A stretch of DNA of 64,000 bases from Komagataella phaffii GS115 (GCF_000027005.1 NC_012963.1:2170001-2234000); one strand, 5' to 3'; counted from the stretch's first letter, positions 27,555 to 38,900 are shown. Notes: generated by a model not told the origin, from the sequence alone. Numbers and translations are program-made.

Positions 27555-30500
27555 CTATTTAACGAAACTTACATCTTTGATCAAGGATTTTAAAGTCTCA
27601 TCAAGTCGTAACATGTATAACTGCTCCAAATCAAGAGACGGTTTCATTACCAAGAGAACGTTTCTCAAAATCTCTATAGTTTCGTCTTGGAAATTTTGCC
27701 TGTTTTGATTTGTGGAGATTAATTTGGTCTCCAACAGAAGTATATCTGATAAAACTTTATTCAAATCAGTGAAATCATTTTGGAATTTGAGAATAGTTTT
27801 GCAAGTTGCAGAAATTGCCTGAATCTGTGTCTTTATCATCCCCTTTTCATCAGTACGTACAACATCGGACTTTATCAACTCTGCAAGAAGGGGCAAAAGA
27901 CCAAATTGAAATACTCCTTCCACATCAATCGCATGATATTCCAAGTCAATGTTTAGGATAAACGATTGAAGCACTTGAATAGCATGTGATCTGATTTGAC
28001 GACAAGGGTTGAAACATTGATGTGCCAACGCTTGAATCAAAGAGTAAATAGGATGAGCATCTGGTGCGTTTGTTTCTTGGTTCAGAAATTCAGAAGCCAG
28101 TGCTGGAGTAACTATTCGAGGTGAAAGTGATGATGCAATATCGATTGATTTGATGGAAACATCAATGATGTCTTTGAAAGTATTATTTTTCTCAATATTA
28201 TGACCACTTTCTACCAGGCGATCATATTCTTGCTCCCATTGACTTCCTACAGCTCCCACAGCGGAGATCTCATCTAACAATCCTAGTAAGTTCATGAAAT
28301 TCCCTGCCGTTATCAAAGTTGGTTCAAGTTCAACAATCTTTTCCACTGTTTCACAGACGTACTTGCTGAGCTTAGGGGAGGAGGCCAAAGTTCTCAATAT
28401 ATTCCAGTATTCCTCTTTTGAAAGTAAAACTTTCTGAGCATACCCCTCATGAACAACTAACAACTGAAGAGGTTTTAAAATTGGAACACCATAATGAAGA
28501 ACAATTTCTTTATGTTTCTCTAGTAGTTGATTCAGTTGATCTATGGCTCCTAATAAGACAAAACTATTCTCATGGCCCTTTCCATGCAAGAGCAAGAGTT
28601 TGTAAATATTCAACCGAGTCATTGCCCAAGGTTTCAACAGTTCATTGGGATCGTCCGCTTCAATATCTAATGTCAAGTCCGATAAGTTCTTAAGTGTTGC
28701 AGTGGCAAGCTTGTCATCCTCTGAAATTAATGTTAATGCTACTGCTGTTTCCACAATAAAGAGAAGTTTTGGCACGTAATTAAATGTGTTTGGACTTTTC
28801 TGAGGAAGATGTTCAAACATAGAACTGACATAGCCTGCAATAGTTTCTGATGATGACTTAGAAAAGCCTTCGATCAATGAAGAAATATTGCACGATTTGA
28901 TACAATCTTGAGCAGACAATGTTGATTCAATTTCCTCCTCTGTAGGTTCATAAGCATCATCCGAAAACCCCTTCATGAAAGATGAGAAAGATGCTATGAA
29001 GCCGCTCTCTTGTTTAGCTTTAGATTTGGTAATTTGAAATTGAGGCTTGCAATGTGGGAGGCCACGAAGACCGATTCGTTGTTGCATTTCAATAAACAGA
29101 TCTGGATCTATGAGACCATGTTCGAACAACGTTATGAGCACATCCATCAACTTTTTCCAGTTCTCAGAAGCAACTGTACCACTTTTTTGTAAAATTCTGA
29201 AAAAAACGACAGTACACAATTGAGCCTTTAAATCCCTACCAAACCATACAGACATTTCACTGACAGTTAATGTTTTCCCTGATTCTGTGTATAATATTTG
29301 AGTTGTTGGAATAAAAGAGTCTGATGACGAACTCTTTTTTTCGTGCTGATTCAGAGACGTCTTACGAGAACCAGTCAAGGTGGACATGTAAGCTAAAACA
29401 GACAAAATCTTGTCAACATAGTCATTGAGCCCAAAATAGCTTGCAACCGACGCAAGTTTATCTATTCCTGCAATCATTCTTGTAATGATTTGATCATCTG
29501 TCGCTTCATTGAATATTGTCACCAAGGATGTCAAAATATTGGTGCAGCAAGTGGAAAATAAAGCTCTATCATATAGAATGATATCTTCAGCTTTTGTTTC
29601 AGAATCATTGGTAAATAACTTAGGATCTTGAACGTTAGAATGATCATAATTGGCTTGCTCAGCCATTAAATTGGCCCACATCTGGTCGAACCATTTGTTG
29701 TTACTACCATCATGTTCTTCGGGCATAACAAACTCTCTTTCTTTAATGGCATAATAAATCTTTTCTATGTACCAAGCTGGGAAGTCTTTGCCATTGTATG
29801 TTCCCTTTAAAATATTTCCATATTGCGGCAGAGTCATTTGATTCTTCACTTGAGGATTATGCAGATCTGTGTTTAGCATGATGATGGAATAAGACAATAC
29901 AAAAACTGAGTCTTTATCAGGCATCACATGCTCATTATTTTCACCATCGGCAAGTTGTGAATCAATATCCTTCGGATAATTTTGGCATTCAACGTAGCGT
30001 TCTGCGAAAGTTTCAACGATTCGTTCAATCTGTTGCGACTCACCAGGGATTCTGAAGCTTTTCAACAGTACCCTCAAGGCTTCATCCACTCTCAGCCCCT
30101 TGAAGTCAAAAAGACCGACAAATTTCTTAAGTAAGTCAAGGTTTTTTGGTTTGGCAAGAAATTCACCTAAAGTTCTCTTGTTCAATCTGCTAGACTTCAC
30201 AAAGAAAAAGTTCGCCAATTCATCTAAATCATCAGAATTGTCTACGAACCCTTTTTCTTGTAAAGTCTTTAATCCCTCTTTGAAAGACTTGTCAAAAGTT
30301 TTCGTGCAATAGATAAAGTCAGTCTTCCGAGACTTTCTTTCCAGAATGGAATTATCTGGCAGCATATTTAACGAGATCTTCTTGGCTGCCATATTCTTGA
30401 CCCGAGCATGAAATCCGTTGATCAAACTGAGCAAACCTTCAAGACACAGTGGCGGAACATTATCAGTTGTGAAAGTTGCTGAATCAGGAAGAGAAACTCG

Positions 30501-32153
30501 ACACAGAAAGTTGATAATGTCAACAGAAAGGTCAGTTCGATCAAAATCACAATCGTACAGCTGATAGAGCGTTGTAAAAAACAAAGGTGATCGAGTCCAG
30601 AATACAGATAAGGACTCTATCAAAAATTCTTTAAACACTGGGGATCTACCAGGTACTGGAGTGTCATGACGCGAAGAAGCCACAGGGTCAATCTCACTAG
30701 CAGCAGTTGTCTCATCCAATTTACTGGAAGTTTTCTTTTCAAGATCTGGTGTATCCAACACGCGCTTCTGAGTCTCAGCCATAACTGACTCTAAAGAAGA
30801 TATCTCGACAATGGAATTGCAAATAGCCCGTAAAATGAGTTCAATTTGAATCTTCAAACGGGAGCCTAGAGTCACAGTTAACGTACAGAAGAGAGACAGG
30901 GCATGGGTGACAATCGCTGGCGATTCCACGTTCTGAATCGTATGAAGTAAATGGTGACATATTTCATCGGAAACGAGATTCATCAAAGACGGATGTTTGG
31001 GAAATTCGTTTCCAGAAACTTCAATAGCAGTGGTGATCAATTGGAATGCTAAGACTTTGGTACTTTCAGTGGTTTCAAATTGTTTTTTTGGATTGATTAT
31101 AGCAATAAGTATTTTGAAATGTTCTCGGATACAAACAATTCCGTAAGGAACAGAATCATCAGTTACTGAAGAGTTCAAGGATATTTGGGGGCCTTGCTCT
31201 TTTCCTTTTGTCTCGTTACTTATATCCTGCTGTTCCAGATTCTTCGCTCCATTTTGCTCATCTATTTCACTTTTCGAGTTCTCATGTTGTTCACTTGGCT
31301 CTGTATCAACAGGATTTCCAGGTTCAATGGTCCCACCTATCATGTCTGGTTGAATACTATGAGATACATCACCCAACTGGTGGTCGCGTGTATCTAGATG
31401 GTTACCATCGTGACTTGCTGGGTTAATGAAAATCAGTTTAGTAAATAATTTCACTGTAATAGCAGAAATTGTCATTTCTGCACCCTTTCGTAGAACCTCA
31501 CTCCTTTTCTTATTGCATGCCAATGACAGACAAGTCTGGATAATATCGTAAAGAACATCGTCAGACAACAAATAACCAACTGACGACTCTACAATGGCTT
31601 GTAGTAAACCAAGTACCCTCAACAAGACTGCATCGTCAGATGTGTTGTCGCTCTGGAATCGACAATGTGTTAGCGCATCAACGGTTTGATGCAATGCACT
31701 AACAGCATTGAGTGAAGACTCCGTCAGCAATGAATATCGCAACACCTTGTGTAGCGTAGTCAAGGCTAACGATGTAACATATCCACTTGTTTCAGGTGAC
31801 TTGACAACCATAAGAAAAGGTTGCAGTAACGTGAGGCTGTCGACTTCACTGATACTATTCGTGTTTATCAACATTGATCTCAATTGTATCAAACCACTCA
31901 GTAATGGGTCATCCGATTTGAACTTTGAAGCTGAAGAAGAGTTATGAGAATGGATTTTGCCTTGCTTGGAGGCTCGAGAACCTAATATCGAATCACTATC
32001 AGCAAACAGCCCGTCTGATCCAAACTGGCCACCTAGAATAGCTGCGACCCCAATATTTCTCTGTTCAGACCAGCGAGACCCCCGACGCATGGCTGCAGCT
32101 ATAGAGACACAATCATTTATGATGAGAGATTGCCCATCTACTTGAATGCTCAT
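27555..32153 (-). CDS. GEA2: Gea1/Gea2-type Arf guanine nucleotide exchange factor (Sec7 domain)
   Basis: Gea proteins (GBF1 family) activate Arf1 at the early Golgi and drive COPI transport. The 1532-residue protein has the long N-terminal DCB/HUS region (about 1-560) beginning MSIQVDGQSLIINDCVSIAAAMRR. The Sec7 domain lies at about 600-810. Its conserved sequence includes LAKPKNLDLLKKFVGLFDFKGLRVDEALRVLL, FRIPGESQQIERIVETFAERY with the catalytic glutamic finger, and VFVLSYSIIMLNTDLHNPQVK. HDS-type helical repeats follow to the C-terminus, and the domain order and length fit S. cerevisiae Gea1/Gea2 (1408 and 1459 residues). Sec7 itself would be longer. The start is the ATG at 32153, divergent from PEX7. 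Confidence 0.93.
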   Translation of the reverse strand: MSIQVDGQSLIINDCVSIAAAMRRGSRWSEQRNIGVAAILGGQFGSDGLFADSDSILGSRASKQGKIHSHNSSSASKFKSDDPLLSGLIQLRSMLINTNSISEVDSLTLLQPFLMVVKSPETSGYVTSLALTTLHKVLRYSLLTESSLNAVSALHQTVDALTHCRFQSDNTSDDAVLLRVLGLLQAIVESSVGYLLSDDVLYDIIQTCLSLACNKKRSEVLRKGAEMTISAITVKLFTKLIFINPASHDGNHLDTRDHQLGDVSHSIQPDMIGGTIEPGNPVDTEPSEQHENSKSEIDEQNGAKNLEQQDISNETKGKEQGPQISLNSSVTDDSVPYGIVCIREHFKILIAIINPKKQFETTESTKVLAFQLITTAIEVSGNEFPKHPSLMNLVSDEICHHLLHTIQNVESPAIVTHALSLFCTLTVTLGSRLKIQIELILRAICNSIVEISSLESVMAETQKRVLDTPDLEKKTSSKLDETTAASEIDPVASSRHDTPVPGRSPVFKEFLIESLSVFWTRSPLFFTTLYQLYDCDFDRTDLSVDIINFLCRVSLPDSATFTTDNVPPLCLEGLLSLINGFHARVKNMAAKKISLNMLPDNSILERKSRKTDFIYCTKTFDKSFKEGLKTLQEKGFVDNSDDLDELANFFFVKSSRLNKRTLGEFLAKPKNLDLLKKFVGLFDFKGLRVDEALRVLLKSFRIPGESQQIERIVETFAERYVECQNYPKDIDSQLADGENNEHVMPDKDSVFVLSYSIIMLNTDLHNPQVKNQMTLPQYGNILKGTYNGKDFPAWYIEKIYYAIKEREFVMPEEHDGSNNKWFDQMWANLMAEQANYDHSNVQDPKLFTNDSETKAEDIILYDRALFSTCCTNILTSLVTIFNEATDDQIITRMIAGIDKLASVASYFGLNDYVDKILSVLAYMSTLTGSRKTSLNQHEKKSSSSDSFIPTTQILYTESGKTLTVSEMSVWFGRDLKAQLCTVVFFRILQKSGTVASENWKKLMDVLITLFEHGLIDPDLFIEMQQRIGLRGLPHCKPQFQITKSKAKQESGFIASFSSFMKGFSDDAYEPTEEEIESTLSAQDCIKSCNISSLIEGFSKSSSETIAGYVSSMFEHLPQKSPNTFNYVPKLLFIVETAVALTLISEDDKLATATLKNLSDLTLDIEADDPNELLKPWAMTRLNIYKLLLLHGKGHENSFVLLGAIDQLNQLLEKHKEIVLHYGVPILKPLQLLVVHEGYAQKVLLSKEEYWNILRTLASSPKLSKYVCETVEKIVELEPTLITAGNFMNLLGLLDEISAVGAVGSQWEQEYDRLVESGHNIEKNNTFKDIIDVSIKSIDIASSLSPRIVTPALASEFLNQETNAPDAHPIYSLIQALAHQCFNPCRQIRSHAIQVLQSFILNIDLEYHAIDVEGVFQFGLLPLLAELIKSDVVRTDEKGMIKTQIQAISATCKTILKFQNDFTDLNKVLSDILLLETKLISTNQNRQNFQDETIEILRNVLLVMKPSLDLEQLYMLRLDETLKSLIKDVSFVK

Positions 32154-32477
32154 TATTTTGGGGGTATTCTTTCGATATCAGTAATTTCTGTAGCAAGAGG
32201 AGAGTTTTTGTGATGACGGAGCGCCCTAGGTGTAAATGTCGAAGGAAGCGCGAAAGAGCACTAGGCGGTCTGTTGCCCAAGAGAGATTTTCCTAATCATT
32301 TCTCGACACTTGAGAGCTGTTCGCTCTCCCCCATCAACGAACGAAAACAAACACCTTCGAAATAGCCATCCAGCATCGAAAGGAATATCATATGCATCTC
32401 TTAGTTTCCCCAAACTATATAACCTAGTTAAGCCCATTCTACCACTCTCATGAAAATTTTACTCTCTCTTGCCTTAC
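32154..32477. promoter_or_regulatory. Divergent promoter between GEA2 and PEX7
   Basis: This 324-bp region lies between two outward-reading genes. A TATA-like TATATAAC lies at about 32417, roughly 60 bp before the PEX7 ATG. I see no RNA gene or other recognisable site. Confidence 0.4.
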
Positions 32478-33608
32478 ATGTTTAAGTTCCAAACAAACGG
32501 TTTTAGTGGGTATGCCGTAAGATATTCGCCGTTTTATGATAACAAGATAGCTGTGGCCACTTCCGCCAATTATGGGCTCGTCGGTAATGGGCGTTTATAC
32601 GTGCTATCCATAATGGATGACGGCAATATAATAACCGACATATCTTATGACACACAGGATGGTCTCTTCGGTGTCGCTTGGTCTGAGACTAATGAAAACC
32701 ATGTTTTGACTAGCTCTGGAGATGGCTGCGTTAGCCTATTTGACACAACACTAAAGGATTATCCAGTAATGAAATTTACAGAGCATCAGCGGGAAGTATT
32801 CTCCGTCGATTGGAGTAATATAGATAAAAATCTGTTTTGTTCAGCATCATGGGATGGTTCAGTAAAAGTATGGAGTCCCGGATCCAATAGAAATACATCC
32901 CTGTTAACGTTAAGATCATTAGCAAGTAGGGAAGAAAAAACCGGAAGAATAGAAAAACCAATACCAGTGGTTCAACCTTCTCAAGTCCCTATGTCAAAAA
33001 CACGTCCTAATATAAGGAATGACAATAATGACTGCGTTTACGATGCTAAGTTCTCCTTTCATGATCCCAATATCATAATGTCATGTAATTCAGATTCTCA
33101 CTTGCAGCTTTGGGATACGAGGCTACCTAATCCCCTTTTCATGGACTTTGTTGCACACAACGGCCTAGAAGCTCTTTCGTGCGACTTTAATCGTTATCGA
33201 CCTTTTGTAGTTGCTAGTGCCGGTGTTGACAAGCTCGCAAAGGTCTGGGATACCCGCATGATACAACCAAATGTTCATTCAAGGCCTCCCAGAGCTCTAA
33301 ATAAGTTCATGGGCCACGAGTTTGCGATAAGAAAACTAGCCTGGTCTCCTCATGGCCCTACTCAACTTTTGACATGTTCGTATGATATGACGGTTCGTGT
33401 TTGGAATGACAGTCCTTCTCCTACTTCTCGTGTTGGCCTGCTGGACGGAGCCAGTCAACCTCATGCACCACCGTGTTCCAAGATATTCTCTGCACATACA
33501 GAATTCGTAATGGGTTGTGATTGGAGTTTATGGGGTGAACCAGGCTGGGTTGTCACAACAGGCTGGGATGAAATGGTATACGTTTGGAATACACAGAGAC
33601 TTCAGTAA
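32478..33608 (+). CDS. PEX7: Pex7, peroxisomal PTS2 receptor
   Basis: Pex7 is a WD40 protein that binds N-terminal PTS2 signals (for example on thiolase) in the cytosol and brings cargo to the peroxisomal docking complex with a Pex20-type co-receptor. The ATG at 32478 starts MFKFQTNGFSGYAVRYSPFYDNKIAVATS, the expected Pex7 N-terminus, and the protein has 376 residues. Six to seven WD repeats are visible, ending in WD or WN dipeptides (VKVWSPG, LQLWDTR, AKVWDTR, VRVWNDS, VYVWNTQ). A TTG nine bases upstream extends the open frame but is not a start. The stop lies only 46 bp from the stop of the convergent SPT21-like gene. Confidence 0.96.
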   Translation: MFKFQTNGFSGYAVRYSPFYDNKIAVATSANYGLVGNGRLYVLSIMDDGNIITDISYDTQDGLFGVAWSETNENHVLTSSGDGCVSLFDTTLKDYPVMKFTEHQREVFSVDWSNIDKNLFCSASWDGSVKVWSPGSNRNTSLLTLRSLASREEKTGRIEKPIPVVQPSQVPMSKTRPNIRNDNNDCVYDAKFSFHDPNIIMSCNSDSHLQLWDTRLPNPLFMDFVAHNGLEALSCDFNRYRPFVVASAGVDKLAKVWDTRMIQPNVHSRPPRALNKFMGHEFAIRKLAWSPHGPTQLLTCSYDMTVRVWNDSPSPTSRVGLLDGASQPHAPPCSKIFSAHTEFVMGCDWSLWGEPGWVVTTGWDEMVYVWNTQRLQ

Positions 33609-33654
33609 TAGTCTTGAATCTATAAATGATAAATAATGCATATAATCGTGGGAA

Positions 33655-35505
33655 TTAAGTACCATCCCTGCCGGATGCCATGAAAGGAGAAGAAGGCATT
33701 GTGCTGATCTTCGATTCCTTCTTGCTATTGTAGGATGAATCGTCATCGTTGCATTCCAACGTTTGACATGTCTCTACATCTACTGGAGTGGCCTCATCAC
33801 CCTTAGTTTCTTTTCCAGGGGAGGCCAATTCAATCCATTGGGATGGCGAGCCTGAAAATAAAAAGTTAGGAGTCTCGCCTGGGCGTTGATTGCCAGAGAA
33901 TGCGGTAAACATCTTGTCTAACTCGTGGTTATCCAAAAGGCCTTGCAATTCGTTATTTTCATCAGAAGGTGGAAGATTTTCCTTATCATTCTCGTCGTCA
34001 TTCTTATTAGTGTATGCAATGGAGGGTAATGGATCTAGATCAGTCAATGGAGCTGTGTTGAAGTGGAGCAAGTCGTAGTCCTCTAAAACATTAAACGTAG
34101 TCGCACTAGAATTTGACGCCACTGGTGGATTTAAGTTAGTATTATTTGGATGATAGTTATTGTGCTGAAGTGGTTGGTTGCCATTGTTATCGATGAGAGA
34201 GTTGTTGGTTGTCTTATCCTTGATATTAGTCACCGTAGGTGAAGATGAATACCCTGGAGAGTTTGTACCTTTCTTGCCCTTCGGTTTGGAGAGAGATTTC
34301 CCCTTTGGTTGCGGAAATAATGGGAGCTTCTTGGATCCCGATGATATCAGAAAACTAGTAGTCGGAGATGACACCTGTTCGTTGTACGATATGACACTAC
34401 TGTTACCTTCCGAGCTGGGATCATCAACTCCTGCTTTAAAACGACCTGCGCGTGCTTGCTTCTTGGAATTCTTGTAAGGAGCGTCCAAAAATCCCTGATT
34501 GGCTAAGCGTCCTCTTTCTCTGAGACCTTTAATGTCGTTTGACAATTGCATTTCGTTGCAATCTAAACACAACATACCGCTATTGCCAAACTCAAAAATA
34601 CCCGATTTATGATACTTCCATTGGCTTGAATTAGTTGACTTGCAGTTAATGCATTGAGACACTCCTACAGAGGGGCTGTTGGCTGCTTTTGGCAAAATTT
34701 TCTTATTTCTCTTTTTGGTTGACATGCTAAGTAGTTTAGTACCTTGAAAGCGTTGCTCAATAGATTCATCAATAGTACTTAGTTCCTGTGAAGATTTTTC
34801 TAGTTCTGCCATTTTTATGCGTTGTGGGATGGTATTTATATTGCCCAAGCCTATAAATGTTTGGGGCATTGATTGAGTTCGAGTAGCTTTTACTGGATAC
34901 TCTTTAGAGTTGGACGCTTTACTAACGGATTTCCTCTTTCGGAACCTTTGAAAATATTCCTGATCATCTAGTTCAATGTTTTGCCCAGATTGAGCTTGTT
35001 CATCGTCATTTTTGACACGAAACATGCGGGATAGTCGAAGTCTTACTTCTAATGTATCGCTTACAGAAGAGGATTCACCTTGGTTGAAGATACCCATGAA
35101 CGACTGGCATACCAGGCCACTTACAAGCACGTTGCCATTGTTTTGTACTTTTGAATATAAACCATGACCAACAAACGGTTCACCGGGTTCCGAGACATCC
35201 TTCGAGTACAATGAGTAATCAAGATCCTGGCCACTGAATAACTCGGGGCTAGTTTCCATGACTAGTCGCAGACACATATTCAATGGTACTGCACCGACTT
35301 TGATCGATTCTTCGGAGCCTTGTATATGTATATTCGCAGTTCTAGCAGTAGTTGGCAGACTTGATCTTGCTAGAAAGGTGGTTTTATTGTCGATCATGTA
35401 AAGAACCTTGAGAGTGACAAGTTGTGTTTGGTCAGGCGAATCCCCCTGAAGGCAATATGCCATTTCCGGCATTGACGGCATTGCCCTAGCTTTAGTTGGG
35501 GCCAT
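33655..35505 (-). CDS. SPT21: Spt21/Ams2-like regulator of histone gene transcription with a GATA-like zinc finger
   Basis: The N-terminal region (about 25-190; LKVLYMIDNKTTFLARSSLP and GAVPLNMCLRLVMETSPELF) resembles the N-terminal domain shared by S. cerevisiae Spt21 and S. pombe Ams2, which drive S-phase histone gene expression. A four-Cys finger lies at about 280-315 (CINC, then 24 residues, then CLDC), similar to a GATA finger but with a longer loop, as would fit Ams2. A basic region with KGKSLSKPKGKKG follows, then a long Asn/Ser-rich tail with acidic patches. The length is 616 residues, starting at the ATG at 35505. An MCB box in the promoter fits S-phase expression. The N-terminal similarity is from memory, so the name is moderately secure. 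Confidence 0.7.
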   Translation of the reverse strand: MAPTKARAMPSMPEMAYCLQGDSPDQTQLVTLKVLYMIDNKTTFLARSSLPTTARTANIHIQGSEESIKVGAVPLNMCLRLVMETSPELFSGQDLDYSLYSKDVSEPGEPFVGHGLYSKVQNNGNVLVSGLVCQSFMGIFNQGESSSVSDTLEVRLRLSRMFRVKNDDEQAQSGQNIELDDQEYFQRFRKRKSVSKASNSKEYPVKATRTQSMPQTFIGLGNINTIPQRIKMAELEKSSQELSTIDESIEQRFQGTKLLSMSTKKRNKKILPKAANSPSVGVSQCINCKSTNSSQWKYHKSGIFEFGNSGMLCLDCNEMQLSNDIKGLRERGRLANQGFLDAPYKNSKKQARAGRFKAGVDDPSSEGNSSVISYNEQVSSPTTSFLISSGSKKLPLFPQPKGKSLSKPKGKKGTNSPGYSSSPTVTNIKDKTTNNSLIDNNGNQPLQHNNYHPNNTNLNPPVASNSSATTFNVLEDYDLLHFNTAPLTDLDPLPSIAYTNKNDDENDKENLPPSDENNELQGLLDNHELDKMFTAFSGNQRPGETPNFLFSGSPSQWIELASPGKETKGDEATPVDVETCQTLECNDDDSSYNSKKESKISTMPSSPFMASGRDGT

Positions 35506-35930
35506 ATAGTCGCTTTGTGGATGAATTAGAAGTCAAATAAGAAGTAGAATGAAATTTTCTGGAATTCTGCTTCTTATAGGAAATGGGAGAAGAACACAAC
35601 AACTAGGCTGAACACAAAAAAAAATACCCTCTTGTTGTTCAGAACGTAAAAAAATTGCGCAGTTGAAAACAATTGGGTCAAAGTCAAAGTACAAAGGTGG
35701 ACGCTCCAATTCTAGTTGTAAGTAAAATATGTAACCGAATGGATGGATTTTCTAAAGGGTACGCGTACCGTGAAAGCGCGTTTGTTTACCTTTGACAGAA
35801 GGGCGCGCACGCAGCGCTGAACCAGCGACTGGTAAGCAACGTTTCCAGCCTAAAGATGAAAAGTGCGAAAGACAACAGTGAATAGTGAAATGAAAATGCG
35901 GACCTTGGAAAAGAGGAAAGAGCGCTGAGC
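35506..35930. other. Intergenic region upstream of the SPT21-like gene
   Basis: This 425-bp gap lies downstream of SPO71 on the right and upstream of the SPT21-like gene on the left. It contains a GC-rich patch (35760-35840) with several CGCG dinucleotides, unlike most gaps in the window. No RNA gene or supported ORF is seen. Confidence 0.45.
35758..35769. promoter_or_regulatory. MCB-type palindrome upstream of the SPT21-like gene
   Basis: GGTACGCGTACC is a perfect 12-bp palindrome around ACGCGT, the MBF consensus (MCB). It lies about 255 bp upstream of the ATG. A forkhead-type TTGTTTAC lies just to its right, at about 35782-35789. S. cerevisiae SPT21 is expressed around G1/S, so the site fits the gene call. 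Confidence 0.5.
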
Positions 35931-38900
35931 CTATAGAACTGAAAGCTGCTCACCAAGTGGACCTCTCAGCTTCTCTATCTCATTGATTATTCGAGTGACC
36001 CACATGTCCCTTTCTTGCCTTGATCGGGCCATGAACACCATACTATTTCCCGTAACACCTAACCTACTTGCAGTTCTAATGATACCTGGGTTTCGAACTG
36101 ATCCTGTTCCATTAGCAATCGAGATTCGCCCTTCTTCCATTTTTCTTGCCACGTTTCCACTTATCAATCTCTTTGTTCCGAACCAAAGAGTGAAACATCT
36201 GGACGAAGCGTTCTCAATGGAATACCATCCATCATCATGCAAAAGAGGAACACCCTGAGATCCCTTCGTATCGACCTCAGTCTTTAAGGATTTGGAAAGA
36301 AGGTCTAAAGAGGTATTAGTGCCCGTATAGACATAACAGTTTTTGATGGGGATAGACAGGTAATGAGAATAAAAAGCTGTCGGTTGAGCCCTAGCTCCAA
36401 AACCCCTCTTGTAAATATGAAACAGAATTAGATATCCGGAGCATAAAACGATAAAGTACTTTCTGAAGTTGGCGTGCTTCTTAGGTTTTTGATATAGTAT
36501 ACCACTCATAACTAGGGATCTAGAGAGTACCCTGTGGCTGATATTATAGGCTTTAGTGTTTGCTTCTCCTCTTGAACTCTCCCATATTGGGCCGTTGGGG
36601 ACAAACTGGTCCATATTGCGTGGAATCTTTAAAGTCTTGAGGTTTTTCTCACATACTTCCAACATCTGAACAGTATCTTTGCGTTTCCGCAATTTCCAGT
36701 ACTGGATTAGCTCACTGAGTTTTGATACCCACAAATCTCTCACGGCTGTCGTGGCTGCAGTTAACATCACTCTAGCGTTATCAGAGAGGACCAACTCAAA
36801 TGAAGTGTTGTCCTCTTGATTCTTGGGCTCAGAAACAATGGCTCTCCAAGTTAGCTCTTTTGCAATTCCCACGATTGCTGGAACTCTACTTGGTGGTACT
36901 GGGACAACTTCGACGACATCGCATAAGTTGATAGCACTCTCCGTCTTCATAAGTGAGATGATTCGCCTCTTTAGTTCATCCGATGCCTTTAAATCACCTT
37001 CTTGGACTGTATGAGCAGAAACACCAGGTTTCAGCCACTTTATGTGCCCGTCATCATCAATCGGGTAGGGACAATGTTCGTAAACTTCATCTCTGCTAGC
37101 CAAGTCCTCTAAGGAGTCGTTATCCATATCGTGTTCCTCAGCCATAAACACCTTAAATGATCGCAATGGAGGAACCGCTTTGTAGTATCTGGAAAAGAAA
37201 AGTAGGTTATCATTGGTGAAGAAATATTCTAGCTTGTAAACAGGTCTCGCCAGTAAACCGCTTCGTTTTCTATTACTTCTGGAAGTCAAGCGAACTAGAA
37301 ATCCTTCAAGAGGAGAAGGTTCGTGTAACAAGAGTCGATCGCTTTTCACTTCACGAGGATAATGTTCTAGTTTTCTCATTTCCAGCACATGTGTTTTGCA
37401 TAAGGGCCAGCTTGCATATAGCAATTTTAGATCCTCCTCCAAAAACCATTCTAAGCGGTCATAGTTCCTATATGTAAAACCAAAATTGAGCAATTCTGAA
37501 AATGACTCCATGGCATTGATGATTTTTTTGTTCTTCATGTCTTTCAGGGAGTCAATAACAAGTTTTCCAATATATTCTAGAAAAGGAAGCGGTTTCATTG
37601 CATAACCTTTTTCCTTATAAAAGACTCTTGGGGAGCTTTCAAACTCGAGACTCTCATTTAACAGCTTACGATAAGTATCCGTCGGAATAAACATGTCCAA
37701 CGATATATTTAAAGCTGGGAGAGAAACAGAAAAAAAATCTGGTTTTTTCTTTCCTAATACTGTATTCAAGAGATTGAGCCACCGAGTCGAAGAAGATCTT
37801 GTACGGCATTTCAAAATGTATATCCTGTTAGGTTTGTCCTTGAATGCATTGGTGCACACAGATAAAGTTTTATCCAGGGTATTGTATAGGGCGACTTTGG
37901 TGTTATAGTGGTTCATTTTGAAATCCAAGTTGTTCCTGGTAAAATTAATCTCTTCGATTTTGTCTATTGATCTCTTGGAGTAGAACTGAAGCATTACCGA
38001 ATCTTCTTCATTATTTATTGATCGTAACCCAACAATATATTCCTTCCATCTTTGGACGACTCGGGTGTCATAAGGTTCAAGTTCCGTGACTTCGAAAAGA
38101 GCTGATTTAGGAATATTTACAGAAGTTTCCTTTACTAAGACCAACATCTTTTCCAATTTCATTATTTGACCATGTTCATATCCTGCAAACATCTGCTTCA
38201 AATGCAGTTTAGGGCTCATTTTTACTAAATTACGTTTCAAATGGTGATCCTTACTCATAAAACCTTCCTTGAGACGATTCAACAGTCCATAGTCAGAATC
38301 CTTTAAATGGAATCGTATCAAAGATTCATTCATTTCAGGTACCGGAAAGACTTCTTGAATTACGTCTTTCTTCTTCCAGTTACTTTTCTCTTGAGATTCA
38401 AACCTTACAGATGTTCTATGTTCTTTAAAGGAAGAAGCATCTTCGAAATCCATTTGGGGTGTACTATTGTTGATGTTTTCAAAAGTTTCCCTGGCCGTAG
38501 CAAAGGTTTCCATGTCAGAAGAGCTATATCTTTCTTTTTCTTTTGCGAGCTTAGTGTGGAATACCTCTCTATACACATATCCTGTAAGTTCAGTGTTTGG
38601 GAGAGATTCACTCACTTTTTCACGAGATGGTCCGGCAACCTTTTGAAGTGGTAGAATATGCTTATGAGATGAATCAGAATCAGTAAGAGCTTGTGAGCGT
38701 TCAGCATTGCTCTTCAACTGAAGGCAACTTTCCAACTGCTTTTGTACGGTAGAAGTTGAAAGAGGAATTGAATCTGCACTTAAATCAATCTGCGATAAAG
38801 AACTATGCTCTTGAGTATCTTCTTTAGATTCTTCATCATCCGTTTCCCAGTGACCTAGAAGTTCCCTACAATCTTCGTCATACTTCTTGGAGCTTGAACC

